This document shows positions 16,347-24,938 of a stretch of DNA of 31,937 bases, piece by piece. The notes below the pieces were generated by a model. That model saw only the letters and a program-made list of their open reading frames with translations. It was not told the origin of the DNA and made no database searches. The translations under genes were made by a program, and so were the position numbers. Origin of the DNA: an uncultured Lentisphaeria bacterium (GTDB lineage Bacteria > Verrucomicrobiota > Lentisphaeria > JABSQK01 > CAJWLW01); assembly GCA_913042885.1 (NCBI GenBank), contig CAJWLW010000022.1, positions 1 to 31,937 on the forward strand. The letters are read 5' to 3'. The first letter of the stretch is position 1; each line of letters begins with the position of its first letter.

Positions 16347-17297
16347 CTATTCCGCCAGAATGACGGGTACGTGATTCCAGATGTTGTGTCCCCAGCTCAG
16401 CAGCGGCTCGAAGGCGTACGGTGTGTGCTTGTCACCGTCGCGATCGAGGCGCACCAGCATCAGATGCAGTCTCTGGCCGGCGGCCGGTTTGCGGCCGGCA
16501 TAACCCGGGAGTTGGTCAAACGGCACGGCGACCTCGACAGTGTACCCCTGATCCGTATCATCGCGCTGGTTGATCGTACCGCCAATGTGCCGACCGACCA
16601 GCATGCCGTCGACAGTTGCAGATGTATCTGCCTCTGTTCCCCACTGATCCCATGTCTTGGTGTTGAGCGCATCGTAGATACTGCCGTTCGGGCTGACGAC
16701 GATTTCCCAGTAAAGGCCGGTTTCGAATTCCGGCAGGATGAACATCTCGACAGCATCGTCGCTGAAGACGGCTTCGTCTCGCTCGTACACCGGTGCTACG
16801 AGGTCTGTATCGGAACAGGTGAAGGCGAAATAGATATACGTATCATCCCACATGATGTCCCAGTCTGTGAAATCGTGACCAACCGCCTCTTGCTTGTTGA
16901 ATGGGTAGGTGTCTTTCGCCATGTATGCGTCGTGCCAGGCACGATCATTTAACTTGCCGTCGATCTCAGGTGGGGAGCTCGCCCGGGGCAACCTGATTTC
17001 AGCTGGTCGCGGCCAGTCGGGACCGCGCGCTGAAGCGCTGCGCGTGTCCTCAGTCATCAGCCGGGCAATCCGCATCTCCTCGTCGGTTGCCGGAATTTCA
17101 CGGCGCAGCATTTGCCCGTACTCGATGCGGGCCGGGTCGTTCGCGAGGTTCGAGGCTTCTTCGCCAGGCGTGCCTTTGGCGTCGGCTGCCGCGCGATACA
17201 TCGCCTTGACCAGGGCCCGATCGGATTTGATCTGATCGTCGGTGATCGTCGCACAGCCGGCACCAAGCAGGATCAGCAACAGGGTGGCGAATTTCAT
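16347..17297 (-). CDS. Lipoprotein with CBM9-like (DOMON-type) domain
   Basis: The 316-residue product starts with a lipoprotein signal (LLILLGAGC, lipid-modified Cys15), so it should be anchored in a membrane facing the periplasm or cell surface. A charged helical stretch (about 20-100) precedes a beta-sandwich resembling carbohydrate-binding family 9. Its markers are PPEIDGKLNDRAWHDA, DDTYIYFAFTCSDTDL, SDDAVEMFILPE and YWEIVVSPNGSIYDA, the usual order of strands in this fold. There is no catalytic motif, so binding of a glycan or of sugar ends is the likely role. A GGAG Shine-Dalgarno lies six bases before the ATG. It heads the minus-strand group leading to the oxidoreductase and DUF4450 protein. 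A second CBM9-like protein occurs at 29701-30690. Confidence 0.88.
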   Translation of the reverse strand: MKFATLLLILLGAGCATITDDQIKSDRALVKAMYRAAADAKGTPGEEASNLANDPARIEYGQMLRREIPATDEEMRIARLMTEDTRSASARGPDWPRPAEIRLPRASSPPEIDGKLNDRAWHDAYMAKDTYPFNKQEAVGHDFTDWDIMWDDTYIYFAFTCSDTDLVAPVYERDEAVFSDDAVEMFILPEFETGLYWEIVVSPNGSIYDALNTKTWDQWGTEADTSATVDGMLVGRHIGGTINQRDDTDQGYTVEVAVPFDQLPGYAGRKPAAGQRLHLMLVRLDRDGDKHTPYAFEPLLSWGHNIWNHVPVILAE

Positions 17298-17400
17298 AGT
17301 TTCTCCAGTGACTATTCAATTAAACAAGGGGAAACGTAGAGCCTGATCGCCAAGAATCTACATCTGCACGTGTGGATCTTCGCCGGTTGTTGATTTTCTC

Positions 17401-17538
17401 GTGCCCGTGCCCGTGCCCGGGTTGATCGCTGCGTGATCACCCGGAATTGAATCGCGAACAGCAGCAGCGAGTTCAAGTCCCGGGTCCGGAATAGGCTGTC
17501 ACCTCACAAGAAAAATTTTCGGGCACGGGCACGGGTAC
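17401..17538. repeat. Inverted pair of 6-bp tandem repeats (GTGCCC)n
   Basis: Three GTGCCC units at 17401-17418 face the inverse complement at 17521-17538 with one mismatch across 18 bp. A shorter imperfect hairpin (CCGGGTTGATC with GATCACCCGG, around 17416-17443) lies just inside the left arm. The element occupies most of the 317-bp divergent gap (17298-17614) between the CBM9-like lipoprotein gene and the dehydratase gene. Apart from this element and the two start regions I see nothing else in the gap. It may overlap regulatory DNA for both genes. Confidence 0.85.
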
Positions 17539-17614
17539 GAAATAGGTATCTGGAACGGACGTCTTACTCACGCGTCATGCTTGCGATCAACATGCAGTCG
17601 TCTACCTTAGCTGC

Positions 17615-18820
17615 ATGAAAATCACTGCAATCGAGACCGTTATCCCGACCGACGTCATGAGCCACCTGCTGATGGTACGGGTCCACACGGACGCCGGCAT
17701 CATCGGTTGCGGCGAGACTTATCATATTCCACAGGCCTGCGCTGCGGTGATTCACGACTGGATGGCCAGGCGCCTGGTTGGCAGCGACCCGCTCACCATC
17801 GAGCGGCACTGGCGGTTCCTCTACGAACGGGCGGCGAATATAGGGGTGCGCGGTGCCGAGATCCGGGCCCTTTCCGCCATCGACGTTGCGCTCTGGGACA
17901 TTCTCGGCCAGGTTTGCGGACAGCCGGTGTATCAACTGCTCGGCGGCGCCACGCGCGAGCGCATCCGCGTATACAACAGCCTCGGCAATCCGACCTACGG
18001 CATGGCTACGCCGGGTGCTGATGAGGGCTGGCCAGGCTACGGTGGCATGGGCGAGCCCGGGCCGTTGTCGGACTCATACAATTTCTTTCATGAGCCCGAA
18101 GCCCTGGCACGCGAGTTGGTTGCCGAAGGGCATACGGCGATGAAGGTCTGGTGTTTCGACGAAGCAGCCCATCGTGGGGCCGGCGCGACGATCAGCCGAC
18201 AGGAAATCGAGGAAGCGACGAAACCTTTGCATGCTGTCCGCGAAGCGGTCGGCGATCAGCTCGAAATCATGGTCGATGGCCACGGGTTTTTCCTGCTGCC
18301 GGCGGCGCTGCGCATCGCCGATGCATTGCGAGAGATCCAGCCGCTATGGCTCGAAGACATCCTGAAGATGGACAACATCGGCACGCTCGCCGAATTCCGC
18401 CAACGCTGCGGTCTGCCGATCAGCGTCAGTGAGATGCTGTTGACGGCACCGGATTTCGCCGAGGTGCTCGAGAAGCGTGCGGCTGATTTCGTCATGCTCG
18501 ATCCGACCTGGGCGGGCGGCATCAGCGAGTCGATCCGGATTGCGAATATCGCAGCGGCGCATAACATCCCGGTCACTTGTCATGATTGCACCGGCCCGCT
18601 GACATTGTTTGCCGGTCTGCATATCAATGCGGTTGCCGCCAGTGCCTGTTACCAGGAAACAGTGAGGGCCCACATCAAGTCGTTCTACGACCGCCTGATC
18701 ACAGTCCAGCCGGTGATCCGCGACGGGCATGCCGAGCTGCCGCAAGGGGCGGGCATCGGCACGCAATGGCAGGAGTCGTGGTTCGACGGCAAACAGCCGA
18801 CCTATCGAATGAGCGGGTAG
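17615..18820 (+). CDS. Enolase-superfamily sugar-acid dehydratase (MR/MLE)
   Basis: The 401-residue protein shows the mandelate racemase/muconate lactonising fold. The N-terminal capping domain runs to about 120, and a barrel follows with MKVWCFD (176-182, K177), metal ligands D221, E247 (WLEDI) and E273 (SEMLLT), then D296 and the HDCTGP loop with H323. The DGH arrangement (D221, H223) is like that of galactonate- and mannonate-type dehydratases. It therefore probably removes water from an aldonic or uronic-derived acid to give a 2-keto-3-deoxy acid. Such products are substrates for HpcH/HpaI aldolases like the one at 1-708. The ATG at 17615 gives the usual MKITAIE start. It is followed by a large glycosidase-like gene 113 bp downstream. 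The exact sugar acid cannot be read from sequence. Confidence 0.9.
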   Translation: MKITAIETVIPTDVMSHLLMVRVHTDAGIIGCGETYHIPQACAAVIHDWMARRLVGSDPLTIERHWRFLYERAANIGVRGAEIRALSAIDVALWDILGQVCGQPVYQLLGGATRERIRVYNSLGNPTYGMATPGADEGWPGYGGMGEPGPLSDSYNFFHEPEALARELVAEGHTAMKVWCFDEAAHRGAGATISRQEIEEATKPLHAVREAVGDQLEIMVDGHGFFLLPAALRIADALREIQPLWLEDILKMDNIGTLAEFRQRCGLPISVSEMLLTAPDFAEVLEKRAADFVMLDPTWAGGISESIRIANIAAAHNIPVTCHDCTGPLTLFAGLHINAVAASACYQETVRAHIKSFYDRLITVQPVIRDGHAELPQGAGIGTQWQESWFDGKQPTYRMSG

Positions 18821-18933
18821 CGGCCGAATTCTACGTCCCGCGCTCGGCGCGCTGAGATCCCAAAGCGGGAGGTGCCGGTATTTGAAGCCAACGATGCACT
18901 ACATTCCCGGACGATCAGTCATTGGAAGATACA

Positions 18934-21753
18934 ATGCCGAAATCCGTACACGAACCCATGAAGTTTGCTGGTGCTGTGGTTGTCTGCAACGGTTCGGCCG
19001 ACCGTGTCCATCAATTCGCGGCGGCCGAACTCTCGCGATTTCTGTATCTCCTGACCGGTGTCGAAAGCTCGCTGGCTGAATCCTTGCCTGGGAAAGCTGC
19101 CGCTGTTGTGCTGCAGAACGCCGGCGCATCATCGGGAGGCCAGGGCTATACGATTCGTGCCTCGAGTTGCGACCAACGCGACGTGCTGGTCATTGACGCA
19201 GACACGTCTCGCGGCCTGCTCCACGGCGTCTACCGCCTCCTCGAAGAACTGGGAATGGGCTTCTATCTCGGCGGCGAAACGCTTCCTGACGAGTCTGTCG
19301 ACGTGTCGTTGCCGGCAGACTTCGAACTTACCGAACGTCCGGCTTTCGCGGTGCGCGGCAATCTGCTGCACGACAACACACTGGTCGGCATCACAACCTG
19401 GGGCCTGGACGACTGGAATGTCTACCTCACCGACTTGGCGCGCATGCGATGCAACACGGTGTTGACCTGCTGGTACAACAACGACTGCGAGCCGCTCGGG
19501 CCGTTGCAAACATTGAAGCCGATCATGTCGACGTTGACCCGAAAGTGGGGCTCCACGGCATCGCGGACTTCGCAATTTGCTTTCGGGTCCGGCGACTGTT
19601 TTCATGGAGAGATCTTCTCCAGTCCCGCCGGCGAAACGCTGACGGATCCGACCGAGCAGCGCTGGGAAACAGTGAACGTTTTCAGCGAAGCAATGCGTCT
19701 GGCGAAATTACGCGGGATCGACGTGGCCTGTGGCCTGACCGCGCCAGTCGGCGACGTGAAGAGTCCGGTCGACGCGGAGGATCCCACGGTGCGCGCCCTG
19801 TTCGAGGCGCGTATCCAACGATTCCTCGAGCATTATCCGCACCTGTCTTACTTCGTGCTGTACAACCACGAATCGGGCGGCTGCGCGGCGACCACGCCGC
19901 CGCCTGTCGGGACGCCGGGACACAAGCTGTACGAGCAACGCCGCGATGCGTACGCGTACCTCGGCAATCCACGGCGGGTCTGGGAAGCAATCCGGTTCGG
20001 CAGGTTTGCGGAGATCGCATATGAGGTCGTGCAGGATGCCGCTCCGCATGTCAGGCTCGTTGTGTCCGGCTGGGGCGGGGATCGGTGGATGTGCTTTGCC
20101 GACTACTGCCTGGCCTACGATAAACTGCTGCCGCCGAATGTGATCTTCACCTGTCATGACAACATCGACGCATCCGTGTCGCGCACCGTCAGCGCGGCCT
20201 GGGGAGACTTGCAGCCGCAGCGTGAACGCTGGGCCGTCCCATGGGTGGAGGAAGACGGTTCCGACTTCTGGTCGCCGCAGCCCAATGTCGAGTCGCTTCA
20301 ACATCTCGCGCCCGACGCGTTGCGTAAAGGGTGTCAGGGGCTGCTGACCATGCAATGGCGCACGCGCGACCTGGAGGAGGAGGCCGGGTACTCGGCACGC
20401 TTCGCGTGGGAACCGGAGCTGACGCCTGAATCTTTCTATCGGCGCCTGGCAAGCGATGCTTTTGGGCCGGACCGGGAACCACTAATGGCTAAGCATCTCT
20501 GGACCCTGCAGAAGCTTGGCCGGCGTTGGACGGGTGTACCGGGCACGCCTGAGATCGGCGAGATGATCTTTGCCGGCTGGAAACCGCACCTGCCGTTCGA
20601 ACTCGGCGCGGAGGCCGGGCAGTTTCTGGTGCCGTTTGCGCATCGAGCCAGACAGGCTCTGGCGGAATCGTTTGCTGCGGACGCTGCGTTCCGGGGCGCT
20701 GACGACGTCGCCCTGTTCCAGCAGGTTCATGAGGACGTCGGCGTGGACGCGCAGCTCACCGATCCGACGCAGCTGGGCGTCAGCGAATTCACGCAAGTCA
20801 TCGAAACACTCGAAGGGCTGCTGGATGAATCGGACACGGCACGGATTCGCGCCGAGCTGCAAACACTGGAAGAGATGGTCTATGGGCTGCGCGCGAAACT
20901 GATCCATCGTTGGATGCCGGCCAATCAGTTCAGCGCCGTAGACCTGTTCCTGATCGCCACGCGCCATCTGATTCGCAATGCCGGGGTCGAACGGCGGATG
21001 GCGGTGCTGACGCAAGTTCGAGACGACCTCGCCGGCCTGCGTGACAACTTCGTCAGAGAAGGGCGCTTGGGCAGGCTCGAACGCCTCGACTATCTGGCGG
21101 CGAATATCGATTTCGTCACGCACTACGATCAGGTCGCGATGCTGTTGGCCGACGGCGAAGCCGTGCCCCGAGCTATTGAAGAGGCAGAGCGGCTGCACCG
21201 GGACGGTGAGGCCGAGAAGGCCGCGGCGGTCGCGACCGAGGCATACGGAAAGCTCATATCAGCAGGTATGCGCGAGGCGGTCCTGGCGCTGACCCGAAAA
21301 CTGAGCACACGCTGTGAATTTGCCATTCTCGCTACGGTCAATATCAAGCCCGTACCGGTCTACCTGGAGTTTGTCCGCCGCCTCGAGGCGCTGATGCCGG
21401 CGGCCCCGCCGGGTGAAGTCGATGCGGATGAGGACGGATTGCGGCTGGTTGCGCCGCGGCCACCGAGTGTCTGTGAAGCAGGACAAACGCTGACGATCCG
21501 CGTCGTGGTGCTGGGGCCGCTCGACATCGCGTCGGTCGATCTGCATTGTCGTGCAGGCGTGACCGGGTCTTGGCAAACGACTCCGATGACCCACAGGTGC
21601 CGGCGATCGTACCAAGCCGTTGTACCGATCGGACTGGACGCGGGTATCGTGACGTTCTTTGTCGAAGCGAGTGACGATGCCGGCGCCCAAGTATTCTGGC
21701 CAGCTACGGCGGGGCAGGGCCGGCCGTGGACAGTGATGGTGGTGGAGAGATAG
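18934..21753 (+). CDS. Alpha-glucuronidase/hexosaminidase-like large protein
   Basis: The product is 939 residues from the ATG at 18934, which has GGAAG about six bases upstream; an in-frame TTG at 18922 is less likely. The first about 120 residues (VVVCNGSADRVHQFAAAELSRF at the start, YRLLEELGMGFYLGGE near the end) match the N-terminal alpha/beta domain shared by GH67 alpha-glucuronidases and GH20 hexosaminidases. A barrel-like region follows to about residue 500, containing NHESGG and WGGDRW, then a long helical region, and a C-terminal beta-sandwich (about 860-939). I could not pin down the catalytic residues. No export signal is visible. Its position next to a sugar-acid dehydratase makes uronic-acid release attractive, but that is inference. 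Confidence 0.68.
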   Translation: MPKSVHEPMKFAGAVVVCNGSADRVHQFAAAELSRFLYLLTGVESSLAESLPGKAAAVVLQNAGASSGGQGYTIRASSCDQRDVLVIDADTSRGLLHGVYRLLEELGMGFYLGGETLPDESVDVSLPADFELTERPAFAVRGNLLHDNTLVGITTWGLDDWNVYLTDLARMRCNTVLTCWYNNDCEPLGPLQTLKPIMSTLTRKWGSTASRTSQFAFGSGDCFHGEIFSSPAGETLTDPTEQRWETVNVFSEAMRLAKLRGIDVACGLTAPVGDVKSPVDAEDPTVRALFEARIQRFLEHYPHLSYFVLYNHESGGCAATTPPPVGTPGHKLYEQRRDAYAYLGNPRRVWEAIRFGRFAEIAYEVVQDAAPHVRLVVSGWGGDRWMCFADYCLAYDKLLPPNVIFTCHDNIDASVSRTVSAAWGDLQPQRERWAVPWVEEDGSDFWSPQPNVESLQHLAPDALRKGCQGLLTMQWRTRDLEEEAGYSARFAWEPELTPESFYRRLASDAFGPDREPLMAKHLWTLQKLGRRWTGVPGTPEIGEMIFAGWKPHLPFELGAEAGQFLVPFAHRARQALAESFAADAAFRGADDVALFQQVHEDVGVDAQLTDPTQLGVSEFTQVIETLEGLLDESDTARIRAELQTLEEMVYGLRAKLIHRWMPANQFSAVDLFLIATRHLIRNAGVERRMAVLTQVRDDLAGLRDNFVREGRLGRLERLDYLAANIDFVTHYDQVAMLLADGEAVPRAIEEAERLHRDGEAEKAAAVATEAYGKLISAGMREAVLALTRKLSTRCEFAILATVNIKPVPVYLEFVRRLEALMPAAPPGEVDADEDGLRLVAPRPPSVCEAGQTLTIRVVVLGPLDIASVDLHCRAGVTGSWQTTPMTHRCRRSYQAVVPIGLDAGIVTFFVEASDDAGAQVFWPATAGQGRPWTVMVVER

Positions 21754-22035
21754 AGCCGGCTCCCTGCCATGCCGGCGGAGTAGACGGTCTGTCCCGCGTA
21801 TCGCAAGCGATTGAACAGGCCCGTCTGTCGGCTGACGGATAGCCGGCCGATCCGTGCTCGTGTGATCAATGCTCGCCGGTAGCCGCCCGGTTTTTACGGC
21901 GTGTAAGCTCCCGTAAACGCCGTCAATCACGAGCGCGGAGGCTCGTAGTACGCGGATAGGATAGCCCCATCACATGCTTCCAATCCGTCGGTGACCGATG
22001 AACAGAAATCGCCTCCGTTTGCTCGAAAAAAAATC
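21754..22035. other. Gene-free stretch with several small dyads
   Basis: No coding region is convincing here. Several small inverted repeats occur: GCCGGC copies around 21755-21776, ACGGAT/ATCCGT around 21835-21855, ACGGCGT/ACGCCGT around 21895-21922, and ACGAGC/GCTCGT at 21929-21946. None has a T-tract. Some may end transcription of the upstream gene. The promoter of the next gene begins at 22036. Confidence 0.4.
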
Positions 22036-22064
22036 TTGGAATTCCCGACTGAATATCCTATAAC
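22036..22064 (+). promoter_or_regulatory. Sigma-70-type promoter of the beta-helix protein gene
   Basis: TTGGAA at 22036-22041 and TATAAC at 22059-22064 are 17 bp apart, and an A-rich tract (22026-22033) lies just upstream. This would give a leader of about 70 bases ending in a perfect AGGAGG (22129-22134) five bases before the ATG at 22140. Strong promoter, strong ribosome site and an intrinsic terminator downstream together suggest high expression. Confidence 0.65.
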
Positions 22065-22139
22065 AAAGAAGGTTGGTGGTGACTCCGCCGCCGCACGTCT
22101 GAAAAATACTGATTCAACTGTCCAGAAAAGGAGGACAAA

Positions 22140-24596
22140 ATGCGCAACTTCAAAACTACAATCCTGATGGCGGCTGTGATTGCCATGGCCGCAACCACCA
22201 CTTGGGGAGCTACGATCCTTCTGACCCAGGCGGACGTCGGCGGCCCGACGCTCACTGGCAATGACTATCTTCTGACTCAGAACGTCACGTGGACGTCGGG
22301 CAATGCATTTGTCTTCGGTAACAACGCGACGTTTGATGGCCAGGGCTTCAGTGTGAGCTACACGGGGCCCTCGGGTAGTTCCGGTAAGGGCTTCGACACC
22401 TTCGGCAGCAACTACACCCTGAAAAATGTGACCATCAACGACGCGCCCGACCAGGGCGTCTGGGGTGTCAATGTCAGTAACATCCTGATCGAGAACGTCA
22501 CGGCCAACAATTGCGGCGAGAATGGTATCGCTCTGCTTGGTGGCGATAATCAGGAAGTCAGCAACTGCTCCATTATCGGCTGTGGTTTCGATGCGACCAA
22601 CAGTTTCTTCCAGGTCGGCGTGCTGTTCGGCGGCGGCGGACCGCAAAGCAACATCGACATTCACGACTGCACGATCACAGCCAATTTCCAGATGGGCCTC
22701 CAGGTGAACACTGTCAGCGGTAGCAATTTCATCACTGACAACGAAATCAGCCTGATCCACAACATCGGGATGCGACTTGAAGGTACCTTGGACAACTTGT
22801 TGGTCGATGGCAACAATATCCATGACAACAACAGCGAGGGTATTCGGGTCCGTGGGAGCATTGCGAACATGTCAATCTCGAACAACACGATCTTCAATAA
22901 CACCAACGAGGGAATCGATGTCAACTGCCCAGAAACCGTGCCAAGTGATGTCACGGGCAACGTCGTGGCGAACAATGCCGATCCCGAGATTTTCGCCAAG
23001 AACGTCGATGTCATCGGCAATGCTGTAAAAGGCCGTGTCTTCATACAGGCGGATTCCGGGCAGACTGTCAACGTCAAGCGCAATTGCATCGACGGCGAAG
23101 GCGTCTCTCAGGTGATGGATATCGGGCCGGCGGGCGGGGCGACGTTTATTGTTGAGAACAACACCATCAACAATTATTCCAATGACGCGATTCGCATTCA
23201 CACGGCTGGAACCGCGCAGTTCAACTACAACCTGATCACAGGGATCACGTTGCAATTCAATCGGGGCACCTTTGCCTTTCCGGCTGCGACCTCGTCGCTT
23301 TTCGCCAATGTCTTCTGGAATCCGACCGGTACCGGCGGTGGCTGCGCCGGCGGGGCCAACGCGGTGAGCCCCTCAGGCGGAGCCCCCATCTGCCCCAACG
23401 CCAGTGACGATCCGCAGTACCAGTCGCTCGACGTGTTCAACCCCCTGTTTCTCGCGCCGGGTTGCGGTGCAGCAAATCCGCTCATTCGCAACGGCTCCAG
23501 AGGCGCCCACGGCGATTCCGACGGCGACGGCACGGCCGACTGCGACGATACCGAAGTCTGTGACGGACTCGACAACGACGGCGACGGCCAGATCGACGAA
23601 GGCTTTGATGCCGACAATGACGGCGTTGCTGACTGTTACGACAACTGCCCGGGCACCTTCAACCCGGATCAGACGGATACGGACAACGACGGTGCCGGCG
23701 ATGCCTGCGACGGCTGCCCCAACGATCCGCTGAAGACCTCGCCCGGCATCTGCGGCTGTGGTGTTGTCGAAACCGGGGACACAGATCTTGATGGTACACC
23801 GGACTGCCTGGATGGCTGTCCGAACGATCCGAACAAGGTCGCCCCCGGTGACTGCGGTTGTGGGATAGCCGACACCGACACGGACAACGACGGCACGCCG
23901 GACTGCAATGACCTCTGTCCGAACGATCCGAACAAGATCGCGCCGGGTGACTGCGGTTGTGGGATAGCCGACACCGACACGGACAACGACGGCACGCCGG
24001 ACTGCCTTGACCTCTGTCCGAACGATCCGAACAAGGTCGCCCCCGGTGACTGCGGTTGTGGGATAGCCGACACCGACACGGACAACGACGGCACGCCGGA
24101 CTGCCTTGACCTCTGTCCGAACGATCCGAACAAGATCGCGCCGGGTGACTGCGGTTGTGGGATAGCCGACACCGACACGGACAACGACGGCACGCCGGAC
24201 TGCAATGACCTCTGTCCGAACGATCCGAACAAGATCGCGCCGGGTGACTGCGGTTGTGGGATAGCCGACACCGACACGGATAGCGACGGCGTACCGGACT
24301 GCGACGACAACTGCCCGAACACCTTCAATCCGGGACAGGAAGATTGCGACAATGACGGCATCGGCGATGTTTGCGAAGCAGTGACCGAAGCCCAGAAGTG
24401 TGCTGCAGTCGAGTTAGCGGTCATTGACTGTGTCTGCAACAGCGGTGCGGCTCTCACCAACATTAGAGATTTCTGCGACTTGCTCATCCAGTGTTTGGAT
24501 GCCGAGATTGCGGCCGCCGATCTCTGTGATCCGGCTAGCTGCCGTGCCACGGTTCTGGCGAACATCAACACCTTGCTCGGCTCAAACTGCCAGTAA
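22140..24596 (+). CDS. Secreted beta-helix protein with thrombospondin-3 repeats
   Basis: The 818-residue product has a clear signal peptide (hydrophobic stretch ending TTTWGA, about residue 24). Residues about 25-400 are Asn-rich parallel beta-helix repeats (motifs such as ISNNTIFNNTNEGIDV). These are followed by a putative metal-binding motif (CDGLDNDGDGQIDEG) and calcium-type thrombospondin-3/MopE repeats (DTDNDG...C...CPNDP) to about residue 740. Four of these repeats are almost identical 33-residue units. The last about 70 residues contain eight cysteines and no recognised sorting tail such as PEP-CTERM. The protein is secreted, probably surface-associated and calcium-stabilised. Beta-helix domains can bind or cleave polysaccharides, but no catalytic residues are evident. 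It is a single-gene unit with its own strong promoter, AGGAGG ribosome site and terminator. Confidence 0.92.
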   Translation: MRNFKTTILMAAVIAMAATTTWGATILLTQADVGGPTLTGNDYLLTQNVTWTSGNAFVFGNNATFDGQGFSVSYTGPSGSSGKGFDTFGSNYTLKNVTINDAPDQGVWGVNVSNILIENVTANNCGENGIALLGGDNQEVSNCSIIGCGFDATNSFFQVGVLFGGGGPQSNIDIHDCTITANFQMGLQVNTVSGSNFITDNEISLIHNIGMRLEGTLDNLLVDGNNIHDNNSEGIRVRGSIANMSISNNTIFNNTNEGIDVNCPETVPSDVTGNVVANNADPEIFAKNVDVIGNAVKGRVFIQADSGQTVNVKRNCIDGEGVSQVMDIGPAGGATFIVENNTINNYSNDAIRIHTAGTAQFNYNLITGITLQFNRGTFAFPAATSSLFANVFWNPTGTGGGCAGGANAVSPSGGAPICPNASDDPQYQSLDVFNPLFLAPGCGAANPLIRNGSRGAHGDSDGDGTADCDDTEVCDGLDNDGDGQIDEGFDADNDGVADCYDNCPGTFNPDQTDTDNDGAGDACDGCPNDPLKTSPGICGCGVVETGDTDLDGTPDCLDGCPNDPNKVAPGDCGCGIADTDTDNDGTPDCNDLCPNDPNKIAPGDCGCGIADTDTDNDGTPDCLDLCPNDPNKVAPGDCGCGIADTDTDNDGTPDCLDLCPNDPNKIAPGDCGCGIADTDTDNDGTPDCNDLCPNDPNKIAPGDCGCGIADTDTDSDGVPDCDDNCPNTFNPGQEDCDNDGIGDVCEAVTEAQKCAAVELAVIDCVCNSGAALTNIRDFCDLLIQCLDAEIAAADLCDPASCRATVLANINTLLGSNCQ
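23772..24266 (+). repeat. 99-bp in-frame tandem repeats within the surface protein gene
   Basis: Units begin at 23772, 23871, 23970, 24069 and 24168, and a diverged copy follows from 24267. Units 1 to 4 (23871-24266) differ at only two small blocks: AAT versus CTT near the middle, and ATCGCGCCG versus GTCGCCCCC later. The combinations are N/I, L/V, L/I and N/I, and units 1 and 4 are identical. Each unit encodes 33 residues with two calcium-loop-like stretches and four cysteines. Inner copies are alike and outer copies divergent, which points to recent expansion or conversion. Confidence 0.95.
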
Positions 24597-24614
24597 GGCG
24601 AATCGATCGATCAC

Positions 24615-24654
24615 AAAACGCCGCGAGCGACCACGTCGTCCGCGGCGTTTTTTT
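24615..24654 (+). terminator. Intrinsic terminator of the beta-helix protein gene
   Basis: An 11-bp perfect stem (24615-24625 with 24641-24651) is followed by a T-rich tract (24648-24654), starting 19 bases after the stop codon. The A-run on the 5' side makes it partly bidirectional. Confidence 0.9.
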
Positions 24655-24762
24655 ATTTGTGGCGTGTGCCTGCCGGGCCCACGTCCGGATCGAGGTTCTC
24701 GGGCAGAGATCACAAGCCTTGTGCATCCGTCCGGCGGCCGTGATATAGAAGGTCCAGTTATT

Positions 24763-24864
24763 AACCCTGGGAGCGCGGGCGTCCCGCCCGCTTAACTTCG
24801 CAACATTAAGCGGGCGCTGTGAAGGCCGCCAGTAGCCGCCATGGACGCCCGCGCTCCCAGGGTT
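24763..24864. repeat. Nested perfect inverted repeat between convergent genes
   Basis: The outer arms 24763-24784 and 24843-24864 are perfect over 22 bp. The inner arms 24785-24795 and 24806-24816 are perfect over 11 bp with a 10-base loop. The left side also contains the small dyad GCGGGCGTCCCGC. The segment 24824-24837 is identical to 11214-11227 of the other nested element. It lies between the convergent beta-helix and pseudopilin genes. The remaining 24655-24938 holds no gene that I can support. Confidence 0.9.
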
Positions 24865-24938
24865 CCAGGCACAGCAGTTTTCTGAATTCTTACTCAACGA
24901 TTTTGGTACCTATCATACCGTGGCCACAAATACAGACG

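Noticed and set aside
21927..22823. 298-codon minus-strand frame across the promoter and 5' end of the beta-helix gene
   Set aside because: The plus strand has a good promoter, perfect Shine-Dalgarno, signal peptide and domains; the antisense frame has none.
23772..24266. CRISPR-like array
   Set aside because: The repeats are contiguous and in frame within a coding region, with no unique spacers and no cas genes.
23669..24571. Minus-strand frame with striking 33-residue repeats
   Set aside because: It is simply the antisense reading of the 99-bp calcium-repeat array; the plus-strand frame explains it.
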